DNA from: Spirochaetales bacterium Spiro_07
GTDB taxonomy: Bacteria; Spirochaetota; Spirochaetia; Treponematales; Treponemataceae
Length of the DNA: 64,000 nucleotides
Reading direction: 5' to 3'
NCBI GenBank assembly: GCA_001603145.1
Contig: LVBI01000007.1
Coordinates: 58,455 to 122,454 of the forward strand
Under the pieces are notes generated by a model. It worked only from the letters and a program-made list of their open reading frames with translations, did not search any database and was not told the DNA's origin. Shown one piece after another: positions 56,583 to 64,000 of the stretch (within the stretch, counting starts at the first letter, position 1; each line of letters starts with the position of its first letter). The translations under genes were made by a program, and so were the position numbers.

Positions 56583-56791
56583 ACGAATCCAGTTCAGACT
56601 TCTCAAAAATTTAAGCTTTTAGAGATTTTGTCTACTTATTCAAGTTTATACGATAGTCTTTGTGTTATCAAGCAAAAAATATGCAACAAATGAACGAACC
56701 CGACGCAGAGCGTGCGGGGGATGAAACCTTCCGCACGAATCAAGCCGCCGCCTTGCTTGCAAGAAGCGGCACATTTCTCAAGACAAACTGC

Positions 56792-58462
56792 TTAAAGCTT
56801 GGCGCGCGGCGGCGCAATCTGATAATCTTCAGCGGAATACGCAGCCCTTTTCACAGCATCAACAATCTTTTCGTAGCCTGCACGCACCTTGCCGGTTTTT
56901 CTGTCTATATAGCCGAAGCTTTCCTTGCCCGTGCTTCCGGCGTTGTTGTCCCAAAGAAAGAACATCATGTTTTTTTGCTTTGCATATTTAACCAGAAACT
57001 CAACATAATAACGCTGATAATCTGAAAATTCTGCGTCCTGATAAGTTGCGCCATATTCGCCAATATAGACAGGGCAATCTTTGAACAGAGCCGCAACACG
57101 GTCAAAGCATCTCATCATGGCTTTTTCCTGGTCGTTTTGGGTTGTTTCATCTGGCGGAACATTGCCAAAATCTGCGCCCCATTTGTGCACAGAAGCTTCA
57201 ATGCCGAATTCATAAGGCGAATAATAATGGAAAGAAACTGCAAAACGGTTGGCTTCGTCAACGCCGATGTCTTCCGGCAAGCTGAGATAAGACAAACAAT
57301 CTGGCGAGGCGCAATAGCCGTTAAGCCCAAGAAAGCGGTACACGTTGTTTCCGCCTGTTGCACGAACAACAGCCGTAAAAGCCTGGTTCCATTTGTTGAT
57401 TATCGAATATTGAATGCCGTCGTCGCTTCTGTTGTCGCCCCAGCCCCATTTGCCGTCTTGAATTTCGTTGAAGCCTTCAAAGGCAAGGCTAGAACCGTAG
57501 TCTTTAAAAGCTTCTGCCACTTGAGACCAAATCTGACAAAACTGAACTGTCTGCTTGATAAAGTTCTCTTCGCTGTCATCAGCTTTTGCAATGTTGAGCC
57601 ACTGGTTTGTTTCAGAGCCGTCATGGTGAATGTTTATCAGCACGCCCAAGTTTTCAGCCAATGCCATGTCGACAACGCTTTTGACATAGGCAAGCCATTC
57701 TTCGTTAATCTTATAGTCTGGCGCACCGCCGATGTGGTTGAGATAAGTCACCGGAATGCGCACAAAATCAAAGCCCTGCCCGCGCAAGCCTTTGAAAAGC
57801 TCAGGCGAAGCTTCTGCCTTGCACCAGTTTTCTGCGGCAGAAAAGCCTTTGTCTTGACCCGAGCCGATTGTGTCAAGATAATTTCCCATGTTCCAGCCAG
57901 AATGGAAATTTTCAGCAAAATATGATTTTGAAGAACTTTCGGTGTCAATCTTTGTGCCGGCCACAGGCGCATAATCTATGCTTGAAACTTTTACGCTTGA
58001 AGCTTCCGCGCCGTAGCCCAAAATGATAAGCCCGCTCTTTTTAAGCGCAGCTACGTCTTTTGCAGAAACTGTATAAACTGTGGTCTGAGCCGCGCTCTGC
58101 AATGTTGCGTTTCCGGCATCTTTGTCAAACACGGCGTTATCTGAAAATTTGCCGCCTTCAAGCGCAGAATCTGCGCCGTCGTTCAGCACGAGCTTGAGCT
58201 TGGGCTTTGAAATAGAAGCGTTCGGCATTTTCAAGATGCCGCACTTTTTGGTCTTTATCGTTATCGTGCCGCCTTTCTCAATCTCTGCAAAAAGAGACTT
58301 GTCTAGCGCAAGTGCAGCAGAATATTTTACGGCGGGCGCGCTTTTCGCCTTTGATTTGGCGGCAGCTTTCTTGTTGCCGCAACCTGTTAAAAGCAGCGCG
58401 GCAAAACAAGCAATTGCGCACAAGCGCAAACCAGACAAACATAAAGAGACGGTTTTCTTCAT
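56792..58462 (-). CDS. Glycoside hydrolase family 5 lipoprotein (endoglucanase-like)
   Basis: Lipobox LLTGC; GWNMGNYLD, LINIHHDG, FEGFNEI, YIGEYGA. Confidence 0.9.
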   Translation of the reverse strand: MKKTVSLCLSGLRLCAIACFAALLLTGCGNKKAAAKSKAKSAPAVKYSAALALDKSLFAEIEKGGTITIKTKKCGILKMPNASISKPKLKLVLNDGADSALEGGKFSDNAVFDKDAGNATLQSAAQTTVYTVSAKDVAALKKSGLIILGYGAEASSVKVSSIDYAPVAGTKIDTESSSKSYFAENFHSGWNMGNYLDTIGSGQDKGFSAAENWCKAEASPELFKGLRGQGFDFVRIPVTYLNHIGGAPDYKINEEWLAYVKSVVDMALAENLGVLINIHHDGSETNQWLNIAKADDSEENFIKQTVQFCQIWSQVAEAFKDYGSSLAFEGFNEIQDGKWGWGDNRSDDGIQYSIINKWNQAFTAVVRATGGNNVYRFLGLNGYCASPDCLSYLSLPEDIGVDEANRFAVSFHYYSPYEFGIEASVHKWGADFGNVPPDETTQNDQEKAMMRCFDRVAALFKDCPVYIGEYGATYQDAEFSDYQRYYVEFLVKYAKQKNMMFFLWDNNAGSTGKESFGYIDRKTGKVRAGYEKIVDAVKRAAYSAEDYQIAPPRAKL

Positions 58463-58509
58463 ATTGAACTCCACAAGCTGTTACTCCGAACTGGATTCGG
58501 AATCTTTGG

Positions 58510-59754
58510 TTATTCAGTCAGCGTAATTTCAATTACCACAGTCTTTCTGCCCCGGAGAACTGCAACAGAAACTTCGTCGCCGGGCTTCTTGCTTTCAAGC
58601 GCGGCATAATAGCCAGCAAGCGAATTAACCGCAATGCCGTCAATCGCCGTAATTACGTCGCCGCCGAGGTAGATGACCTGCGCATTGCGCACAGAGCCGT
58701 AGCGCACAGCCTGTGTGCCGCCTTTAAGACCGGCTTTTGCAGCGTTGCCCTTCTCTGCAACCTGCTGCACAAGCAAGCCCGAATTGACCGCAAGCTTTGC
58801 GTAATTGGCAATCGAGCTGTTGAGCTGAACGAATGTGGCGTCTATCGTGCCGCGCCTTACTTTTCCGTTCTGAATAAGCTCAGAGGCGACGCGCTTTGCG
58901 GTGTCAGCCGGAACAGCAAAACCGATTCCGGCAGAATCGCCTGAATTTGAATATATCATCGTGTTGATGCCGATAATCCGTCCGCGCGTGTCCAAAAGCG
59001 GGCCGCCGGAATTTCCCGGATTGATTGCGGTATCAGTCTGAATCATGTTCCTTATTATGGTGTTCTGGCTTGACTGAATCGGGCGGCCAAGGCCAGAAAC
59101 AATGCCTGTCGTCATTGTGCGCTCAAGACCGAACGGGTTGCCGATGGCGATGACTTTCTGCCCAACTTTAAGATGAGAAGATTCGCCAAAGTCTATTGTA
59201 CGCAAGTTCATGTTTTCAGGCGGTGTAAACTTAACCACGGCAATATCGCTTGCCGCGTCCGAACCGACGACAGTGCCTTCATATTGAGTTCCGTCTGCCA
59301 AAGAAATGTAAATGCGGTAAGCGTCAGCAATTACATGTGAATTCGTAACGACGTAGCCGCGCTTGTCTATGATTGCGCCAGAACCAGAGCTGCCTTCCTG
59401 CGGCACAGGCTCAAGAAACCAGTTTACGGCGACAACTTCGGTCGTAATATTGACTACAGCGTCTTTGCAATTTTCATAGACTGTAATGTTCTGGATTTCA
59501 TCCTGCGAATATCCTTCGAGGTCTACTTTTTTAACTAAATCTGATGAGGAAGTCTTGAATTCAAATACAGGCGTATCGCTGTAAGTTGTTTCTTCCTGGG
59601 TTTCTTCAATTTCTGAAATATCGTCTTCAACAGCTTCGGTTGACTGGCTTCTTGTAAAATTAAAAGTCAGCAACATGCCTGCAAAAATTGCAATCATCGC
59701 AATTGCTGTAACACAAACGATAACGACTACCTGTGAACGGCTGTAAAGTTTCAC
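58510..59754 (-). CDS. HtrA/DegP-like trypsin-type serine protease with PDZ domain
   Basis: VTNSHV, DIAVVKF, NPGNSGGPLLD; C-terminal PDZ (VIYLGGDVITAIDG); GTG start. Confidence 0.92.
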   Translation of the reverse strand: MKLYSRSQVVVIVCVTAIAMIAIFAGMLLTFNFTRSQSTEAVEDDISEIEETQEETTYSDTPVFEFKTSSSDLVKKVDLEGYSQDEIQNITVYENCKDAVVNITTEVVAVNWFLEPVPQEGSSGSGAIIDKRGYVVTNSHVIADAYRIYISLADGTQYEGTVVGSDAASDIAVVKFTPPENMNLRTIDFGESSHLKVGQKVIAIGNPFGLERTMTTGIVSGLGRPIQSSQNTIIRNMIQTDTAINPGNSGGPLLDTRGRIIGINTMIYSNSGDSAGIGFAVPADTAKRVASELIQNGKVRRGTIDATFVQLNSSIANYAKLAVNSGLLVQQVAEKGNAAKAGLKGGTQAVRYGSVRNAQVIYLGGDVITAIDGIAVNSLAGYYAALESKKPGDEVSVAVLRGRKTVVIEITLTE

Positions 59755-59773
59755 TGCACTCCCCCAAAAAAAT

Positions 59774-59793
59774 GGGCTGCCAAAAGACAGCCC
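59774..59793 (-). terminator. Terminator downstream of pfp
   Basis: GGGCTG-CCAAAAGA-CAGCCC with A7 tract to the left. Confidence 0.7.
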
Positions 59794-59819
59794 TTTCAAA
59801 ACCTGAATTATGGGCAATT

Positions 59820-59855
59820 GTCATTATCGGGCTTGACCCGATAATCTATCATCAT
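59820..59855. repeat. Palindromic dispersed repeat
   Basis: TCATTATCGGGCTTGACCCGATAATCT. Confidence 0.7.
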
Positions 59856-59933
59856 AGATTGCTGACAGAGTTTGCTCCGCAAACGTCGCAGTATCAATTG
59901 CAGCAATGACAACGCCCAACCTACCTATTAGGC

Positions 59934-61589
59934 TTATTTGTGCTCAAGCTTCAATGTCTTTGTCGGCTGGTCGCAAACTTCGCTTGGGCCATAATACTGG
60001 ATTGCGCCCGGATAAAGATAAGCTGTTTCAACAGCCCACTTGTCGCGGTTGTCTGCATAAGCCTTGAAAGGTGCACCGTCAAGCTCAACCAATGCCTTGC
60101 GGATAACAGGCTTCTTTGAGCCGTGGCGCTGTTCCATATTCATCATCATTGTCAGCGGAATACCGCCGGCAATCCACTTTTCAGCAGGAGCTGTCAAGTT
60201 GCGTACGCTAGAAAGGTAGCCTGTAACGCCAGAAGCGATGAGAACAAATGCGTTGTAGCCCAAGCTGTAGCAGTAGTCTGCATCAAAGTTTGAAGGGAAC
60301 GCACAGCGGCCTTCGTAGCCGAAGAAGTGGCAGTATGAGCTGAACTTGCCTTTGTAAGTTCCTTCTTTCTTCATTTCAGCAAGACGTGCTTCTACGCTGA
60401 GAGCGAGGAGCTTTTCTGTGTCAATGCGGCTAACCTGAACGTTGCCGTGCGGGTCGCGGTCTGCAAGGAACTGAGCGGCGATTGCTTCTGGAAGACTTGC
60501 GAAAGTCTCGAAGCTTGCAGCTGTAAGGTTGGCTTTGAGCCAGTCTTTCTTAGCGGCAAAATCTTTGAGGGCGTTGAATTCATCAGCCTTAAGAGCCATC
60601 TTGTCGTTCAATTCAGCAATAAGTACTTTCATTTCTGGAATGAACTCTACGAGGCCTTCCGGAATGAGGATAACGCCGAAGTTGCCTGCGCCTTCTGCGC
60701 GCTTTGCAACAGCCTTACAGATGTCGTCTGTAATCTGGCGGAGTGTCATCTTCTTTGCTTCAACTTCTTCTGAAATCAAGCAGATGTTTGCCTGTGTCTG
60801 AAGTTCGCATTCAAGAGCGATGTGCGAAGCAGAGCGGCCCATCAATTTGATGAAGTGCCAGTATTTCTTTGCAGAGTTTGCATCGCGTTCGATGTTTCCG
60901 ATAAGTTCAGAATATGTCTTACATGCTGTATCGAAACCGAAAGAAGTTTCGATATATTCGTTCTTGAGGTCGCCGTCGATTGTCTTTGGGCAGCCGATAA
61001 CGCGTGTCGGTACGTTGTTTGCAACGAAGTATTCAGCAAGCAATGCAGCATTTGTGTTAGAGTCGTCGCCGCCGATGATTACGATTGCGTCAAGGCCGAG
61101 CTTCTTTGCTGTTTCAGCAGAAGCCTTGTACTGTTCGTCTGTCTCAATCTTTGTGCGTCCAGAACCGATGATGTCGAATCCGCCTGTGTTGCGGTATTCG
61201 TCAATGAATTTGTCGTTGAATTCTACATAGTCACATTCAATAAGACCGCTCGGGCCGCCTTTGAAACCATAAAGTGTAGAAGACTTGTTGCCAGCCTTAA
61301 TGCCGTCATAAAGGCCTGCAATTACGTTGTGTCCGCCCGGTGCCTGACCGCCAGAAAGGATTACACCAACCTTAATCTGTTTTTTTACGTCTTCGTTCTT
61401 GCCTTTTACAACGCGGGCTTCTGGTTTTCCGTAAGTATTTTTGAAAAGCTCTTTAAGTTCAGCCTGATCAGCAACAGATTCTGTCGGGTTGCCGAATTCT
61501 ACTACGATTTTGTCGAGTTTGTTCTTAAGCACAGCCGGAAGTTTCGGCTGATACTCGTAACGTGCCTTTTGCAATGCAGAAATTGACAT
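59934..61589 (-). CDS. pfp: Pyrophosphate-fructose 6-phosphate 1-phosphotransferase
   Basis: [50 protein letters not shown]. Confidence 0.95.
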   Translation of the reverse strand: MSISALQKARYEYQPKLPAVLKNKLDKIVVEFGNPTESVADQAELKELFKNTYGKPEARVVKGKNEDVKKQIKVGVILSGGQAPGGHNVIAGLYDGIKAGNKSSTLYGFKGGPSGLIECDYVEFNDKFIDEYRNTGGFDIIGSGRTKIETDEQYKASAETAKKLGLDAIVIIGGDDSNTNAALLAEYFVANNVPTRVIGCPKTIDGDLKNEYIETSFGFDTACKTYSELIGNIERDANSAKKYWHFIKLMGRSASHIALECELQTQANICLISEEVEAKKMTLRQITDDICKAVAKRAEGAGNFGVILIPEGLVEFIPEMKVLIAELNDKMALKADEFNALKDFAAKKDWLKANLTAASFETFASLPEAIAAQFLADRDPHGNVQVSRIDTEKLLALSVEARLAEMKKEGTYKGKFSSYCHFFGYEGRCAFPSNFDADYCYSLGYNAFVLIASGVTGYLSSVRNLTAPAEKWIAGGIPLTMMMNMEQRHGSKKPVIRKALVELDGAPFKAYADNRDKWAVETAYLYPGAIQYYGPSEVCDQPTKTLKLEHK

Positions 61590-61700
61590 ATTGTCTCCTA
61601 TTTCTTTTATTTTCAGCAGGCCTTGCATTTTATTGCAGAACACCCGCTTCTATTGAAATCTATTGAAGTTATTCTACTGAAATAGCAGAGCATTTTCAAG

Positions 61701-62040
61701 CTATGCCGGGTTTGCGATTGGGCTTATTCTACGACTTTGGCTTAACCGGCAAACCCTGCAAGTTTTGCTTCGCAAAACTTGATAGCTGTTAAGCCCGTCG
61801 CATTATGCTATGCCGGGTTTGCGATTGGGCAAAACTTGATAGCCGTCATTGCGAGCGAAGCGAAGCAATCTAAAGATGTGCAGCAGCCTTTGGGAATGGA
61901 TTGCTTCGTCACTTCGTTCCTCGCAATGACACAGCCACCCGACAATGACAGTGCTACAGTGTTTGGTTGCTTCGACTCCGCTCAGCAACCGGGCTGGTCA
62001 TTGAACATTGGTTGGTGAGCGTAGCCGAACCAAGTCGTAG
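61701..62040. repeat. Repeat-dense intergenic region
   Basis: Direct repeat CTATGCCGGGTTTGCGATTGGGC at 61701 and 61808; TCATTGCGAGCGAAGCGAAGCAATC...GATTGC...CTCGCAATGA at 61846-61930; GTTGCTTCGACTCCGCTCAGCAAC near 61970. Confidence 0.85.
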
Positions 62041-62136
62041 CGAGCGGACAGCAATAGCAATGTGTTTTTAAAATTAATGACTATCTCTAATCTTTATGTT
62101 AGAATTAATTCCGTAAAAAAAATTCAGAGGTATTTT

Positions 62137-63534
62137 ATGGAAAATCAGACAAAACAGAGGAACTCGTTCACAAGTTCGCTCGGCTTCGTTCTGGCGGCGG
62201 CAGGCAGTGCCGTCGGCTTGGGCAACATCTGGCGGTTCCCTTATCTTGCCGCAAAAGACGGCGGCGGGCTTTTTCTTGTGGTTTATCTTGCACTCGCATT
62301 GACTTTCGGCTTTGCACTTCTCATCACAGAAATTGCAATCGGCAGAAAGACACAGGAAAGTCCGCTGACAGCTTACAAGAAAATCAATTCAAAATGGGGC
62401 TTTCTCGGCATCTTCTCGTTCGTAGTTCCTTTCATTATTTACCCATATTACTGCGTAATCGGCGGCTGGGTAATGAAGTACATGTTCAGCTACCTCGCCT
62501 TTCAGGGGCAGGTTGCAGTTGCAGACGGCTATTTCGGCGGCTTCATCACGTCGCAGTGGCAGCCGATTTTTTACACAGTGCTTTTCGCGATTCTTTGCTT
62601 CATCATCGTCTACAAAGGCGTTGAGCACGGCATCGAAAAATATTCAAAGATTCTCATGCCGATTCTCGTTGTAATCGTTGTGTTCATCGCGGTTTATTCA
62701 ATGTTCATAAGCCACACGGACGAAAACGGCGTTACGCGCACCGGCTTGCAAGGCGCGGCTGTCTACTTTATTCCGAATTTTGAAGGGCTTACGTTCAAGA
62801 AATTCCTTACAGTCTGCCTTGACGCGATGGGTCAGCTTTTCTACTCGCTTTCAATCGCAATGGGCATCATGATTGCCTACGGCTCATACATGAAAAAAGA
62901 TGTGAACCTCGGCAAATCAGTCAACCAGATTGAGATTTTCGACACAGGCATCGCGCTTCTCGCCGGCATGATGATTATTCCGGCAGTTTTCGCATTCAGT
63001 GGCAAAGAAGGAATGTCGGCCGGTCCGGGGCTTATGTTCATCACATTGCCGAAGGTCTTCAACTCGCTCGGCAAGTTCGGCGAATTCATCGGCCTTATCT
63101 TCTTTGTTATGGTCATGTTCGCGGCGCTCACGTCGGCGGTTTCTATTCTTGAAGCAATCACTTCAAGCATGATGGACAAATTCAAGTGGAGCAGAAAAAA
63201 GTCAACACTCGTTATGGCGGCAAGTACCTTCGTCGTTTCGATTATCGTGTGCCTCGGCTACAACGTCTTCTACTTCGAGCTCAAGCTTCCGAACGGCAGC
63301 GTCGGCCAGATTCTCGACATCCTTGACTACGCAAGCAATAACTTCCTCATGCCGGTTGTTGGCCTGCTCACCTGCATCCTGATTGGCTGGGTTGCCAAGC
63401 CACAGACCACAATCGATGAAATCACCCTCAACGGCGAAAAATTCGCCCGCAAGGGGCTTTACATTGCAATGATCAAGTTCATCGCGCCAATCCTGCTGTT
63501 CATCATCCTGCTGACCGGCATCGGTATTCTGTAG
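62137..63534 (+). CDS. Sodium-dependent transporter (NSS/SNF family)
   Basis: SLGFVLAAAGSAVGLGNIWRFPYLAAKDGGGLFLVVYL. Confidence 0.95.
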   Translation: MENQTKQRNSFTSSLGFVLAAAGSAVGLGNIWRFPYLAAKDGGGLFLVVYLALALTFGFALLITEIAIGRKTQESPLTAYKKINSKWGFLGIFSFVVPFIIYPYYCVIGGWVMKYMFSYLAFQGQVAVADGYFGGFITSQWQPIFYTVLFAILCFIIVYKGVEHGIEKYSKILMPILVVIVVFIAVYSMFISHTDENGVTRTGLQGAAVYFIPNFEGLTFKKFLTVCLDAMGQLFYSLSIAMGIMIAYGSYMKKDVNLGKSVNQIEIFDTGIALLAGMMIIPAVFAFSGKEGMSAGPGLMFITLPKVFNSLGKFGEFIGLIFFVMVMFAALTSAVSILEAITSSMMDKFKWSRKKSTLVMAASTFVVSIIVCLGYNVFYFELKLPNGSVGQILDILDYASNNFLMPVVGLLTCILIGWVAKPQTTIDEITLNGEKFARKGLYIAMIKFIAPILLFIILLTGIGIL

Positions 63535-63599
63535 GCGTTTTGCATTGCTTTTCGCAGATTAATCCCTTGTTGTAGAACGTCTAATGCGAAAAGAAAAAA

Positions 63600-63630
63600 C
63601 CGGGCTCTAGGAAACAGCCCCAGAGCCCGG
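63600..63630 (-). terminator. Rho-independent terminator
   Basis: CCGGGCTCT...AGAGCCCGG with A-tract on the left. Confidence 0.75.
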
Positions 63631-63753
63631 ATAAAGCGTTTTGCGCAAATCTTAGGATATGGAGGAGATGCGCAAAACGGCAAATCTTGTAATTGATGTA
63701 CAACTTCCGCACGGTTTGCAGATGTGCACCAAATATGGAATGCAGCTAAATGA

Positions 63754-63939
63754 CTAAGCCAATTTCCTCAAATCTGATTCTTTGACTTTTATGATGATGT
63801 CACTGTAGCCGGTTTTCAGGTCGCGGGAAAGTTCCTTTACCTTGTAGTCAATTCCCTGTTTGCTGAGCTTTTCAAGAAGAGCCTCTCTTTCTGATGATGT
63901 GCGAGGAACAATCTTTGTTGTCTTTTCGAATAATTTCAT
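63754..63939 (-). CDS. Small (61 aa) hypothetical protein
   Basis: MKLFEKTTKIVPRTSSEREALLEKLSKQGIDYKVKELSRDLKTGYSDIIIKVKESDLRKLA; RBS upstream and terminator at 63600-63630. Confidence 0.6.
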   Translation of the reverse strand: MKLFEKTTKIVPRTSSEREALLEKLSKQGIDYKVKELSRDLKTGYSDIIIKVKESDLRKLA

Positions 63940-64000
63940 AAAAAATCTCCTTAAACTGGAATATTTATTTGTAGTTGTAATATAATTGAGAAACAGATTG

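Noticed and set aside
57137-57925. 262-aa plus-strand ORF
   Set aside because: Antisense to the GH5 gene, no recognisable domain.
60822-61586. 254-aa plus-strand ORF
   Set aside because: Entirely antisense to the well-supported pfp gene; composition typical of a shadow ORF.
61803-61988. 61-aa ORF MLSGVEATKHCSTVIVGWLCHCEERSDEAIHSQ...
   Set aside because: CHCEERSDEAI...FARNDG is the familiar spurious translation of the dispersed TCATTGCGAGCGAAGCGAAGCAATC repeat; not a gene.

Overview
The window is about 64 kb of chromosome, most likely from a gut or rumen Treponema-type spirochaete. That is inferred from gene content: PPi-dependent phosphofructokinase, flagellar FliS/FlgN genes, GatCAB, an MglB-2-like sugar-binding lipoprotein and poly-Gly lipoproteins. 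Most of it is ordinary core genome: hslO, cls, glyA, gatCAB, uvrD-type helicase, rimO, rodZ-like, lolA, ftsH, fliS/flgN, polA, rpsU, pfp, htrA. There are also sugar-acid catabolism genes (uxuB, uxuA, a GntR regulator, eda-VOC, kdgK), three ABC transporter clusters, a GH5 glycanase and an NSS transporter. No rRNA, convincing tRNA or CRISPR array was seen. The most unusual stretch is about 16.7-20.8 kb. It holds a seven-copy, helically phased array of 19-bp palindromes (AATCGTAAT-S-ATTACGATT, 40-41 bp period) directly upstream of an AT-rich gene. That gene encodes a protein with six treble-clef/zinc-ribbon repeats, an embedded Vsr/PD-(D/E)XK-like nuclease and a C-terminal NUMOD1-like segment. 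The segment is bordered by related 42-bp direct repeats and contains a frameshifted GNAT gene and a 31-codon remnant resembling the start of an MmeI/YeeA-type restriction-modification enzyme. Other notable items: a hicBA/lipoprotein cassette flanked by a duplicated terminator; a circularly permuted MglB-like protein; a mirror-symmetric divergent eda/kdgK promoter; a near-consensus sigma-28 promoter before fliS; an rpsU terminator inside the signal-peptide codons of the next gene; and a degenerate-GGDEF membrane protein. All calls are by eye from sequence. No database search or structure prediction was run.
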